From Floccularia luteovirens (lineage: Eukaryota; Basidiomycota; Agaricomycetes; Agaricales; Squamanitaceae), in assembly GCA_009739215.1 (NCBI GenBank), contig VSJF01000005.1, positions 2,108,001 through 2,172,000 of the forward strand: 64,000 nt of DNA, in the 5' to 3' direction. Each line of letters opens with the position of its first letter. Positions within the stretch are counted from its first letter, which is position 1. The notes under the pieces were generated by a model. That model was not told the DNA's origin, made no database searches, and saw only the letters and a list, made by a program, of their open reading frames with translations. Positions 12,557 to 24,908 of this stretch are shown piece by piece. The translations under genes and the position numbers were made by a program.

Positions 12557-14205
12557 ATGTTTGTCTCCCCCCGTATGCCAATGAGCCGCGCCGCCTCTCC
12601 TACACCAAGCAGAACGTCGGGCGATGGCTATGCCAATCTCCAACGTTCCCCAAGTATGTCAGAATTTCAAATTGAGAAATCACCCAAACCGCGCATGCCC
12701 CAACCCAATATCCGTCGTTCATCAATGGAGCCTGCTTATCAGGATGAATTAATGTTAAGGGAGAGCGTAAATCAGTTGTTGATCACTAAAGATAGACAAT
12801 TCGCGGTGTCTGGGAGGATACCACTGGATTCGAGTCAATTGGTTTTGTTCTTCAGATCAAAGGTTTTCAATTTTTTTCTCTTTCATTTGTTGTTCTGTAA
12901 GGGCTGAAATATTAATTGATCGAAATGAACTCAAATTAGAGCGGGATAACGCATTCGCTTGATTTCCCAATCGACGTGGATTACAACACTCCACCAGCGT
13001 TGGACGTCTTGATTGCAGCTTGCAGACCACACCAAACTTCCGATGTCGATGATTACACCGATAGAGAATCCCTTTTCTATCCGACGAGCCTCCCATTAAC
13101 AACATCAGTTGAGATCGCAAACCACCCCATTCTTGACGCCATACGTAACGCATTGTTCCCGAACCTCCCAGCAGGCCATTACCTCACTGCCGTGCGGGAT
13201 AAGCTTGAGGTATTGGTGAATGGGGGAAGAATGGGCCGACAGTCTGTGGCATTACGTGGTGATGGGAGGTCCGCAACTATCATCGTTACACTACCCGTGC
13301 GGTATAAAGGAGGCACCCTCGTTGTACACGAGCCAGAAGGGAACGAGGAGAAGTATAACGGAAGAGGCGGGAGGAATGGAGATTTGGAGTGGACTGCGTT
13401 CCTTGCAGATTGTGATTACGAGATCGAGACGGTACAGAGGGGTTGCAGGTTGTCGATTGCATATGGGGTGTACTTGAAGACTTTTGCTTGTGGAGGGAAT
13501 GCTGCACCGCTTGTTGGTGCTGGGGTAAGTACGGATCCTTTGATCAATCCAAGTGACAATTTCTTTGATTTGGTGGCTCCCGTATTGAACATGTCGAGAG
13601 GGCGAAGGATTGCGTTCTACTTGACACATGATTATGGTGTCAATCCCTCTGATGTTCTTGCTGAGACTTTGGCACCCCAGGTTAGTCTTTCGTCTTGCGA
13701 ATTTGATATCATTTCATTTAATGATGAATTATCACAGTTGAAGGGAGGGGATTACTTACTGTACAATGCTCTCAAATTATACAAACTCACACCTGAACTG
13801 CGCTGGTCTGCTGGAGGTATGATCTGGCCGGTCAACCGTACCGTCGAGCTCTTCGGTCACGATATCGTCGGGCACCAAGCTTCAGCCAAAACACCTACGA
13901 GCATGTCCACCCCAGGACGGATGCCATTTGCCAACCTTAACAATACCAACGCAAGAAACGTTGGCGGTGTACCCCCTTTGCGAGGTTCATTTGGCACATA
14001 TAGCGATGCCGAAGATGAGGTGGAAGCCCTTCGTATGAGGTGTGAATCAAGTGGTGCTGTACCTTTTGCAGAAGCAGAAATCTCGGTCATGACGGAGTGG
14101 GGGAACCCAAATCCAGTGGTTGGGAAGGAAAGAGTACCATTTGTGTCTGCTGGAGAGTTGGAGAGACTTGTTGTGAATGTTTTGATTGTGGTTTATGTTC
14201 CGTAG
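12557..14205 (+). CDS. 2OG-Fe(II) oxygenase-fold protein, probably without metal site
   Basis: Exons 12557-12862 and 12940 onward. A further 57-base intron at about 13680-13737 (GTTAGT...CACAG) is itself a multiple of three, so the frame reads through it. The N-terminus is Ser/Pro-rich. The middle matches the fungal prolyl-hydroxylase-like 2OG oxygenase fold: VRDKLEVLV, the strand pair ATIIVTLPVRYKGGTLVVHE, then LEWTAFLADCDYEIETVQRG and RLSIAYGVYLKTF. Family enzymes have an HxD iron motif near the first strand and a His in a (V/D)EHEV-type motif. Here the HxD position has no His, and the distal His position reads CDYEIE. The fold is therefore likely present but iron binding doubtful. The downstream part (LRWSAGGMIWPVNRTVELFG) is common in this fungal family. 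The function is unknown. Confidence 0.7.
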
Positions 14206-14690
14206 AACGGGATCTGTGATGTATAATTAGTAGCGTACACGACTTACTACGAAATAAACAGTACTTAGTACTAGTTAGTATAGTTAACACTAGCACGAGT
14301 CAGCTGTTCATGACAATATTATATTTTCATTCACGTGATGTTATATAGACTCTCTTTAATAGACGTTGGTGTAACGTACGGTAAGAACCAATCTTGCAAA
14401 ACCATATGGACGTTCTGAATTGCCGACCATAATTGAGCAAAGCCTTCACGTGGATGGCTATACTTTATTTTAGAACCTCGGACGCATGGTCTTTACGTTC
14501 TTGGAGCACCAGTGCACCAACTTCGCGAAGTCTCTTATTTTTCGCACAAAGCAAGAGTAGAAGAAGACCATGCCCTTTATATTCCCTATCTTCTTCCTTC
14601 CCCGGGTCTGCTCGGTTTCTAGCATCTCTTCAAGAATTTGTCTCTTCTGCATACTGATTCTTGTTCTTTTCTTGGAGTAACGAAGCTTTT
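14206..14690. other. Intergenic / promoter of the transporter gene
   Basis: 485 bases with no recognisable gene. It should carry the transporter's promoter and 5' untranslated region. Confidence 0.4.
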
Positions 14691-17031
14691 ATGTCCTATA
14701 TTCAGGAAATGCATTCTTCAGAGAATAAAAACTCTTTGGATATAAAGGGTACAGACGATGTAATCTCACTAGATAACGAATCCGGGGAGATCAATGAGCT
14801 GTCAGTCGTTGCGGAAGGAGAGGAACGTACTACCTGGTTCGTTTGGAGCCTCGTAATGTGCTCCACTATATCCGGACTACTATTTGGTTAGTACATTCGT
14901 CTTCCTTTTTCGTTCAGCTATTGTGTGCGGGCCCGTAGCTGGCTTCGTGTACTATATATGTCCGATAGAATATTGATGGAGCTGTCCTTCTTTGCTCTCT
15001 AGGTTATGATACAGGTGTTATTTCTGGTGCTCTTGTGACGATTGGCTCAGATCTTGGGCCTACGGCGTTGTCTAATGGCCAGAAGGTTAGTGTCTTACTA
15101 TTATTCGAGCTTACGTCCAAGCCACAGAGACTTCTCGAAGCCTTGATCGGCTTTTTGGGGCTTCTGAATTGATTTTTCAGCGATAAGCTATAACATCCTT
15201 CGTCTTATCACTCACTAAAACTTGCAATGCTAACATGTGCTATAGGAATTCATTACATCAGCTACAACTCTCGGCGCGCTTCTAGGCGGACTCGTAGCAG
15301 GAATTCTCTCCGACTGGACTGGTAGACGCCCGGTATTGGGGATTGGAGACATCATTTTCATCGGTGGTGCAATCGCTCAGGCTGTATGTCACGACGTATG
15401 GAGTATGGTTAGTTCTACTAATCCTGAAAGAATGGTACCGGAAAAAATTGACCTTGGGAGTATCTCGTAGATTGGTGGTCGGTTTTTGATCGGAGTAGGC
15501 GTAGGTCTAGCAGCATGTGTAGCTCCGTTATATATTCAAGAACTGTCCCCAACTCGACTTCGTGGTAGGATGGTGGTTCTTAAGTGCGTTTTAGATATTT
15601 TTTTTACTTTTTGGATTTTATATATCTGAATTAGCGTGGTTATGATCACACTTGGACAAGTGATAGCATATGGCATTGGTGCGGCTTTCTTTCACATCCA
15701 TGGTGGGTGGAGATGGATGGTAGGCCTTGGTGCGGTGCCTGCTGCACTACAGTTGATTTTTTTGTTTTTCTTACCCGAGAGCCGTGAGTCTTTATTTAGA
15801 GTTGAGTAGAAAGTCAATTGATTTTCATTCAACAGCACGTATCTTATTGAGACGAGGAGACAAAAATGCTGCACGAGCGATTATGACTAGAATTTACGCA
15901 TTTGCAAAACCAGAAGAAATAGAATTGAAAGTATGTATCTCATGAATTCACATTCTTGTCCTTTGATATATCTACTCCGCACAGGTCAGAGTACTTCAAG
16001 CAGCCGTACAAAGAAGCATAGAAATCACCAATACGACTAACTTTGTCCAGCGTTTCAAGTCAATGATATTCAACCCGGTAAACCGACGTGCATTAAGTGA
16101 GTTCTCAATCTACTTTCCCTAAAAGCATTCATTCGAATTGAAACACAATTTTTTTTAAAAAGTCGTTGGCTGCGGCATGCAAGCATTCCAACAATTATGC
16201 GGATTTAACACCTTGATGTACTACTCCGCAACACTTTTCAAAGAAATAGGGTTCGACCAGCCAACAGCCGTTGGACTTATCATATCCGGCACAAATTTTA
16301 TCTTCACACTCGTTGCGCTGAAATGGATTGACTTGATTGGAAGGAGAAGGATTATGATTTGGAGTGCCCCTGGAATGGTTGTGGGGTTGACACTTGCCAG
16401 TGTTGCTTTCCACTGTGAATTTTTCCCCCCTTTCTTTTTATCTTGTACAGTCGAACTTATTGACTTCATGTTCAAGTCCTGACGAAGCAGACGGACGGAG
16501 TGTTAGTTGATGGAACGCAATACTCGAAAGCATGGTCCGCGGTCGTCTTGCTCTCCATGATTTTGTTCGTAGCGTCTTATGCAACTGGTCTCGGAAATGT
16601 TCCATGGCAACAAGGGGAGTTGTTCAGCTTAGAGGGTTAGTTTTTCTTTTCTGTCCCCATCCTTTTTTTTTCATGTCTTCATTTAATATGTAGTTCGTGG
16701 AATCGGAACCTCGCTTTGTACCGCAACAAACTGGTCTGGCAACCTCCTCATCGGCTCAACATACCTCTCACTTATGTCGGCTATAACACCATCTGGAGCA
16801 TTTGGTTTCTATGCCGGTTTGTGTCTTTTAGGGTGGCTTTTCGTTCTGGGTTGTTTCCCAGAGACAGCAGGATTGAGCTTGGAAGAAGTTATGTTGGTGT
16901 TTAAAAATGGTTTTGGGGTGAAGGAGAGTAAAAAGTTGAGAGATAGGAAAAAGGAGATTGAGAGGACGAGGAGAGTGACGACACACGAAAAAAACAGTGC
17001 AGCCAGAGGCCATGCTGAAGTTACGGTGTGA
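14691..17031 (+). CDS. MFS sugar transporter, myo-inositol transporter type
   Basis: Begins [13 protein letters not shown] at 14691 with an acidic cytosolic N-terminus. Twelve membrane segments in about ten exons follow. Diagnostic sugar-porter motifs are present: [16 protein letters not shown] in TM1, DWTGRRP after TM2, [29 protein letters not shown] after TM4, PESPR before the central loop, [13 protein letters not shown] in TM7, DLIGRR after TM8, and PETAG after TM12. TM1 and TM7 resemble the ITR1/ITR2 myo-inositol group, including the VPWQQGELF stretch before TM10. The tail is Lys/Arg-rich and ends at TGA 17029-17031. All introns splice cleanly and no frame break is seen. It probably imports inositol or a related polyol at the plasma membrane; the substrate is inferred from family likeness. 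Confidence 0.92.
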
Positions 17032-18581
17032 TTGAATGTAATGTTGTACACAATATGTAGCTTCTTGTTCATTGTCGATCTTGGTAAACTATAATTGGGA
17101 TCTGTACACGTAATGAGATATGCGGATTTCTTTTATTGGGCATTCGTTTAAGCAAGACTAACCTGGGTAGCTGAGCAACAATAGCACTGCGGCTAATTCG
17201 TATTAAACTCTATGTTATTTGCTGCGTTAGAATATACTGACTGTATACACACATATATATACGACCCCGACTCGGTTATGGGCTCAGGAACCATTACTTT
17301 ATGTCTCTTGACTTCTGTGCGCGTATCCAATACGACGGTATGTATATATTGTAGCCGTCCTTGTTCTGTTTTGATCGTATGTTTATTTCGATTGATAGAA
17401 CTGAAACTGTACAATCGTTTGTGGAGGCTATGTTATTCTTCGATCGCTGGGGATCGCTAAGGAGGTTGTGGTGAGTGCGAGCGGCGATCCAAGTATTGCA
17501 GCGGAAACACTTGAACGTAATCAGAACTTTATAATGGAGACTTTTTATACTCCATCTTCTGACGTACTGGAACTGGCCTGGATCGTGATTGTGATTCAGA
17601 CGAATGAAGTAACTTGTATCACCTCGCAAACGAGCAAAATGATTACCGTTCGGTATTCATCTGTGTAGACGGCTGCTCGCTTCCTCTCCAAATGATTGTA
17701 TATGCCAGTGAGCTACTATGAGACTAGTCTTCATGGAGAAAAAACAACCGTAGGTGATTCTTTTCTCAGGCATCCCTTTTGGATATCCTAGATAATAACG
17801 ATGCGGTTGGAATGCATGTGTTCATATCATGATGAATTTATTGAGTCAGAAGGACACAGCTTATTCAAAAGAGCAAGTTTGTCTGGGGATAGCAATGATG
17901 ATCGGATATGTGCAACATTCGGTGTTCCTTAATTCCGTGAATAAGTAGAATTGCCGAATGAGTTTTCAGTTGTCAACGGATTCAACATCGAAGGGGTACT
18001 GGGATGTGGTGAATGCTCTTTGAACGCTTTTTCTGGCATTTTCTTTTACTGTCTAAATATCGCTGACGCTTGCAAATGTGATGCCTGGGACCTGAGGCAT
18101 GTCCCGGCCTACAAGATTTTGTATTAGCCGCTTATCCCCTTCCGTATCGTTCGGACTCCGGCGTACCTTATGTTGCCCGTTGATAAAATCGATAACCTTC
18201 TGATTGTTTCTTGGAGTTATTTTGCGTTCCAAATCTGTTAATAAGCTGTGAAACGCCAAGAACACCCAAGCCTACCATTTTTGATATTGCACAACATAGG
18301 GTGAATCTAAAACAACCTTATTTTTGGCCTTTTTTTATCTTTGGAAAAAGAAACAAAGAAACCAATCCAGTTGAAAATAAAAAAATGCATCTAAATTTTA
18401 TCTTTATAGCAAGTGCCCAAAAAAAGGGTAAAACACGATGCGTTTTTTTTTCCGCAAGGAAACATAATTCTGTAGGGGTTACTTTATTTCACGCACTTTC
18501 AAAAATGATCCTAACGCCCATATGTTTCAGGCTGATCAACCACGATCACAACCCCCGGAAATAAAACAAACGTTATGTACC
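17032..18581. other. Intergenic, no gene recognised
   Basis: About 1.5 kb between two convergent genes. Short frames here show no family likeness or supporting splice sites. The ends should be 3' untranslated regions. Confidence 0.45.
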
Positions 18582-20580
18582 TTACGAATGGTCCTGGGTG
18601 CTTGCTGTAACTGGGGCCTTAGTCGCGGTCCAGAATGCCGCATGATAGATGTAGTTGAGCATCCCCTTTGAATTACTTGTGTATGTCGTATCGATTGTGC
18701 GTTCGTTCTTTATTTTTTGTTTTCGAGTGTAGAATTGAAATCAGATTTATGATAGAAGATGAGGGCAGCGAGGTCGTGTCTTCACTCACAGAAATCTCAA
18801 ACCCAATTGCACGCGCCAGTGCTTTCACCTCATCCAGATCTAGTTCAACAGACGGGTCGTTTGTGTTGTTATTCTCAAAGTGCCATAAGAGAGGACCTGA
18901 TAGTTCACACCAAGAATCAGGAACTTGATAAATCCTACCGAGAGGAGAAAAAAAATTACCAAGATTTATCCATACCCCGCCAGGAGAGAGGATGCGATGG
19001 ATGATACGCAAGTAGTTGACGATGTTTTTTGCCTGTGGAATATATTGAGTTATCCCGCGAACAGTCGGACATAGATATAAGTATGAATTGGTTAAGGAAC
19101 ATCGTTTTAAGCCCGCACGGTAGCAAAGAAAAAAAGCTCTTAACAACGATAACAGAATCCGAAACACTCACTGTATCTATGAAGAAACATGTCAGTATGG
19201 CATCCCATTGACCAGCTTGAGGTTCGGTTGGGTCAATATTCGTCCCGCCATATATTTCCTCGAAGTCACCTGAGGGTTAAAACACGTGTCCGCGTGGGTG
19301 CTCGGGGAACTCTCAGAAAGTGGTACCTAGACTGACCCGCCACAAGAGAAAAGTCTGACCCTGGTGGCAAGGCTGACGGCAGAACATCTGGGATGGAGAC
19401 AGCTTGCAAAATATTCGAGCGAGTGTACACGTTGGAGAAGGAATGCACGTATGGGTACAGCATGTGTTGATTAATTAGTTTGGTTCTTTTTTACATTAGT
19501 TTCGTGATACTTCGCATTAAACAAAGATTTGGTTAGCCTACTTGTTTAAAATGAAGTAAGATGCGAGCAGCATGTAGTGCGAGAACTCGTTGCCCTGGCA
19601 GGCAAACCCTGTGGTTTCAACATCAGCCACGAAAATACATCAGGGTGCAACGATGCAAGAGACTAAGATACCTAAATTAGCGATGTCGTATGCTAGCCGT
19701 CCAAGACCTGCGCCTGGCACAAGCACCCTCAACTTACATCTGTCAAACAGGGAAATTAGACATGATGACATTATGTGGGAAAACCGCGGACGGGACGAAT
19801 AACCTGCACTCATTTGGAACATCACGGAAATGTTGTAGCAGCGCTTCTTTCATGGGTTTGTAACACATCTCCCGTTCCTCCAAGCCCTGTGGGAAAGTTC
19901 CGTACATATTAGGGTTCTGTCGGATAATACGAAGTGATGGGGTTATGCAATACCTCCTTGCTCCAATCACGAACGAATTGCTTGAGTGTACTTCGCAGCT
20001 TGTCCATGTCAAAATCTGATGGCTTGAAGTTCTTGCGGCGGCTCGGCCCGCTGTGATGTTCGTGAGGTTGAGAATGTGAATGATTGTGTCCATGAGAATG
20101 AGAATGTGATGGTGGCAACAACCCTGGAGAAATTATACAGTGAGGAACAATCTGTCATACTGACATCTCTACGAATTTTCACCATCAGGAGCGTCCGAAT
20201 CATCTTCTATATCTCCAAGGTCGTGTCCAAATATCTCGGGGTCTGCTATGATCTTGGCCAGAAAATCAGCGTTTGCAAGAATAGCAACGTCAACCTCGTC
20301 AAGTTTTTTCTTGTATCCTAGATTTTCCAAGATCCGTTGATCTTCCTTGGGCAAAGTATATACGTCTTTTCGTCGGCGGTTATTCCCTGCCAGCTGTTTA
20401 CGGGTCGGACTGGGGCCATATAATAGATCAAGAGATTATCATCCATACTGAGTACTGTGCATAATTTTTGAATGTAGAGATAACATTAGCAAAATGGACC
20501 TGCTCTTCGAGACCTGGTCAGTATTTTCTACAGCAAGGGCTATTTTGTAAGATACCTTCTTCTATATCGGATGGTTTCAT
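18582..20580 (-). CDS. Carnosine N-methyltransferase-like protein (N2227 family)
   Basis: The first exon is short (MKPSDIEE, ATG at 20580). It splices through two small introns into an N-terminal helical block (EEQVHFANVISTFKNYAQYS, then NNRRRKDVYTLPKEDQRILE). A His-rich low-complexity segment follows (HSHSHGHNHSHSQPHEHH). The N2227 methyltransferase domain contains DWSKEGLEEREMCYKPM, the SAM-binding glycine motif RVLVPGAGLGRLAYDIA, the core CQGNEFSHYMLLAS, then DFEEIYG, WDAILTCFFIDTAKNI and GGVWINLGPLLWHFE. It ends at TAA 18584-18582. The family methylates carnosine or related His dipeptides with SAM; fungi lack carnosine as a known major metabolite, so the natural substrate here is open. 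It is divergent from ISY1, 191 bases away. Confidence 0.9.
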
Positions 20581-20771
20581 TCTTAGCAGACGTTGTAACT
20601 TGAATTCAGGAAACGAGCTCCGACGTTATCGAGAAAATTATAAAATTACAATTTCATTTTAGTTTGTATTTGTTGTTCAAGAGCTTCCAGAATCGCGTTT
20701 CAGGTGTCCTGATTGGCAGCCTCACTCACCACTTTCATCATTCCTTCAAAAAGTAAAATCGTTCATATACA
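20581..20771. promoter_or_regulatory. Compact shared promoter, methyltransferase / ISY1
   Basis: Only 191 bases separate the two divergent start codons, so the two genes probably share promoter elements. Confidence 0.5.
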
Positions 20772-21977
20772 ATGGTGAGTATTGGAATATATGAGTCTCA
20801 ATGGATTCCTTATTGCTACGTATCTAGGCTCGTAATGAGGAGAAAGCACAATCAATGTTGTACCGCTTCCGTGAAGCACAAGCTGCGGAACTTGGTCTTG
20901 GGACACGGGGAGACCGGAGGCCACGGATGGCAAGTGCCTGCAAGAGTCTGAGGGAGTGTGAGCGTTGGAGAGGAGAGATACTCCGGGAAATCAGTCGTAA
21001 AGTGTCCAAAATCCAGGATGGTAATTGTCCATTTATTACTCCTTTTACTGACTACAGACTCATATTTTTCGAAGCTGGCTTGACTGAATATGAGGTTCGC
21101 GACCTGAATGACGAAATTAATAAATTAATGAGAGAAAAACGGCATTGGGAGAACCAAATCGTGGCTCTGGGTGGTGCTAACTATCGAAGAAATGTGGCAA
21201 TGTTGGACGATGATGGTAAAGAAGTTCCTGGAACGAAGGGGTACAAGTAAGTATTTTGTTTCATGCAGGCTGAGATCCTGTATCTGATTTAGAATGATGC
21301 AGATATTTTGGACGTGCGAAGGATCTCCCTGGTGTTCGAGAATTATTTGAAAGCAGGAAAAAGGACGAAGAAGAAGAAAATCAAACACTGGCATATTACA
21401 AAAAAGTTCATGAATCAAGGGCCAGCGTACTTTGGTGATACAGACGAAGCAGATGGTAAACTACTTGAATACGAACGCGAAGCCGAACAGGAAGGTTAAT
21501 CATAAAATTATTGATCCAATTCGTTATATAACTTATTTTGTTGACACCACTTCAGATTGGGAAGAGGCGTATACAAACGTGAAAGAGATTCTAGGACTAC
21601 CTTCAGATTTCCAAACACCGAAACTTCCCCGAACAGATCCCAAACCTCAAGTCTTACCCAATATCCAAAACCAGACGCCGGCTTCAATCCCCAAACGAAA
21701 AGCTGACGAGCAAGATGGCGATACTGAAATGGGCTCTGCGACCGAGGATACCAAAAGGGCAAAAGTTACCACTGACTCGGCGACAACAGTTGCTGTGTCA
21801 ACGACGACGGATGCTACGCAGATCCATGCGCAAGCTGCTGCAGCATACATTTCTTTTCTACAACCCGAACACCTTTATCACCCTAAACTTCCCACAAGGG
21901 AGGAAATGGATGGTGTGCTGCTTGCCCTCAGAAAGAAAGCATTGGTTGAAGAGTATTTCGGAGATGAAACATTATGA
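20772..21977 (+). CDS. ISY1: Pre-mRNA splicing factor ISY1 (one-base frame break)
   Basis: The ISY1 family belongs to the NineTeen/Prp19 spliceosome complex. The coding part of exon 1 is only the ATG (20772-20774); a GTGAGT...CTAG intron of 53 bases follows, and exon 2 begins ARNEEKAQSMLYRFREAQA, the family's conserved start. Conserved blocks continue with LRECERWRGEILREISRKV, LTEYEVRDLNDEINKLMREK, HWENQI, YFGRAKDLPGVRELF and, in another frame, FMNQGPAYFGDTDE and DWEEAYTNVKEILGLP. It ends at TGA 21975-21977. Between YYKK and FMNQ the frame jumps by one base inside a run of six A (21400-21405). With five A the two conserved parts would be continuous. This is either a sequencing/assembly insertion or a real mutation. 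Confidence 0.9.
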
Positions 21978-22816
21978 CCTTTACGAGATGTAATTGCTAA
22001 AAGGATAAGTATCATTGAATGCTGGCACTGACTTCCTTGTACATCACCCGATTATTTATTTTTTCGGAGATATACTGTAGTGCACATAACGGCTATTCAA
22101 GCCTGTAATTTTTTGGTCAGGCCACGGCCTACGCTACTTGGTAGAAAGATTTTCACAAAATACTAAAAGCTAATGCCTCCAGACTAAATTATTGGGGTAG
22201 ATTTGCCTGAGTATTATGTTACATTGATGTCTTCGGATCGATTTCTCATGAGATCAACAAAGATGCTGAAGTGCTCAGGCCTCAGGGTAGATCCGTAGAC
22301 TCGCCGTTCGTCCAATGGAGGAATTGCCACAAAATTGAAACCATAGAATGCTTCCCTTTCCATGGACGCTCTCAGCTCATGATAGCTGTTAATGTTCGCC
22401 ACTAAATTAATGAGGGGCGCTTTTTTTTTGTTATTCTAAATGTTTAATGATAGCTCAAGTTTGTAGTTGTCTGCGCACCAGGAAGTCATGCCGAAGCTGG
22501 AAAATTGTTTCTTCTTTCATTTTAGGAGATGATGTGAATTCTTTACCCTTTCCCTTCAGGTCTGACCTACTGTGTGCTAATGCCAGGCACTCCACTTTTC
22601 TGTTCATTCCACGTTTTTCAGCAAGTTGCCTGTCAACAAACGACTCTATTAATTTGTGCTCAATACACCCGCTTTTGGCAATGGGGGATGTCCCCTTGTC
22701 CTCTTTCGGTGCCTTCTGACCGTTGAGACTATATAGATAACGAGTTTGAACTGTGATGGACCACCCCCAGCCCTCCTTAAGCCTGTCTACGCGAAACTGG
22801 GTCACCAAAAGATAAC
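21978..22816. other. Intergenic with weak minus-strand coding traces
   Basis: Mostly featureless. On the minus strand, frames at 22455-22883 (IERGPIEGDDLWETCYLLV) and 22214-22402 (EHFSIFVDLMRNRSEDINV) read like decayed coding sequence. I cannot join them by splice sites or assign a family, and the first overlaps the start of the next gene. Confidence 0.25.
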
Positions 22817-24422
22817 ATGTCTCCCAGAGATCATCTCCCTCGATTGGACCGCGCTCAATTAGCCGCTCTAATCGTTGAAACACTTCTCAATGGTGGGCGT
22901 ATGATCTTTGTGGGGTCATTCACGATCGCAAGACTAATTTTATCGATCAGGTGTATTTTGGGTCCTTTTGATTCAGAGTATTCAGGCCATGCGCTATCGT
23001 GCCATCTCTCGTCGAGAGACCTTCTGGAAGCCGATGTCCTTCACAGCCATGTTTCTTTTCTGCACAATTACTGGGGTAAGATTCAATACAACACACTATC
23101 GTTCAACAACAGTGAACCAACTACTGCCTTACAGCACTGGCTATTGGATATCGTACTCGCATTCGACGCTTTCATTCTGCAAAGTGGAAGCTTCTGTATT
23201 CAGGAGGGTGCACTATTACCGGCGGAGAAAGTATATCTAACCCTATCTGAGCCGAAGAGTGTTGCGACATCCGCAACATATGTGGCCAGTACAGTAGTCG
23301 GGGATGCCTTCATGGTAGGTTCCTGCTAATCATCCGTATTGACTCTGAACTGATGTTGAGATTAGATATACCGCTTGTACATTGTTTGGGGTCGTAACAA
23401 GTGGGTGACAATCCCCCCACTGATTTTCTGTATTACGCTGGCTGGTAAGGAATTCCTTTTCTAAATGTGAAAAAGAGGTATTCACTTCTGGTATAGGGAC
23501 TGGAAGCATGGTTACATATCTATTTTCGCAATCTCGACAACCGATCTTTGCAACTGCTGGATCTTGGATCACTTCCTGTTTTGTACTAACGTTTGTGTGA
23601 GTGATCAATTCAAGTTCTTTGCCTTTGTTCCTAATATATGCTCATGTTTGTTCGTAGCTGTAACCTATACTCGACAGGTATGATCAACTTTGTTCTCTGG
23701 TTGCTATGGTTTACATAGTGATTGATAGGATTGATTGCACTTCGCATATTCTTATCTAACCGAACCATGGCTCGTTCCAACATGAATGCGTATGGGATGA
23801 CAGTGAGTTTTCATAATTTTTTTTCTAAGAGTCGGAGTTCTAACTTTGTGTGTAGAAAATTCTGGAGATTCTGGTTGAAAGTGCTGCTTTGTACAGGTAA
23901 ATTATTTTGACTGGTCAAAGGTACTTGAACCTGGGTGCTGATACCACATAGTTTCTGTGTTATTATATCCCTTTCAACATATGTATCGTTATCAAATGTC
24001 CAATTCGTCGCTGTTGCCGCTGTGAGTCAATACTTCCTCATGTTTGAATCATTGAGTAACCATGTTGCATCTTCCTCTAGACAAACCCCATCATTGTAAG
24101 TCGATTTCAATCGCCCACCAATTACTAAGCGAGAGGCTAACTACGGCTATCACAGGGAATCATCTTTTGTATGATTGTCACTAGGGCACACACTGTCTCA
24201 ACCAGCGTCCAGGACTCCTCAATACCAAGCACCGTCAACAGAACAGCTCGCTATGCCAGCAATCACCCACTGCGACCAATGGCAGTCAAGATCACCACTC
24301 AAGTCGAGGGAGAGGTAGATTCCGATCCAAAGAACGCAGCTGATTTCGGATCACCTCCATCCTCTCCAAGAATTTACCCCATGCAACTCCATTCGCATTC
24401 GCAAGTGTCAACAGCTGTATAG
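22817..24422 (+). CDS. Agaricomycete 7-TM integral membrane protein
   Basis: Starts MSPRDHLPRLDRAQLAALIVETLLNG at 22817. It splices through many 50-60-base introns into one open frame with seven hydrophobic segments: VFWVLLIQSIQ, FTAMFLFCTITG, LLDIVLAFDAFIL, VASTVVGDAFMIYRLYIVWG, WVTIPPLIFCITLAGTG, AGSWITSCFVLTFVCNLYSTG and a last segment near NPIIGIIFCMIVTRAHT. The tail is polar and Ser/Pro-rich, and the gene ends at 24422. The pattern of IYRLYIVWGRN after the third or fourth helix and TGLIALRIF after the sixth is typical of a large multi-copy agaricomycete family. No member has an established function; receptor-like roles have only been suggested from topology. Confidence 0.82.
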
Positions 24423-24908
24423 AAATTTATTTGACAACATTCTTTCATGTATTAAACTTGTTTAATTCGGTATTCTTGCAACTATAGGAGTGTTTATTTG
24501 TCATTCGTTGACCGGGGTAATAGCGTCGCGTGATTTTGATTTCGACGTCAGTAGAATAAAAATATAAATAAAATTAGCACATTTGAGTTGCATTCGACGA
24601 ACTAAAAAAAATCATATGCACTTTGTTTGTGTGTGACCAGTGAGTAGTCTGTGTATTTATACTGCTTACGGTTAATCTTCACTATTTAAAGACCATTAAT
24701 AACACCTCGCAGTGACTATTTTTGCATCTGGTTTTTCTGAAGCGTTTCAGGTTGTGTCTGAGCCGCGTGCTGATACATCTCCTTTTATCAAGCTGGATAT
24801 TTTGTATATCTGTCATCATGGTTCCATATGGATGCACTGTCAGGCGACCAACTCCATATTTTTTAACCTGGGTACAGCAAGACACTTTAGTCAACTCGGA
24901 AAGCACTC
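24423..24908. other. Intergenic, left flank of decayed accessory block
   Basis: No gene recognised. Sequence becomes repeat-related at about 24909. Confidence 0.4.

Noticed and set aside
17193..17668. Overlapping short frames after the sugar transporter
   Set aside because: No family likeness, no splice support and AT-rich composition like the surrounding intergenic DNA.
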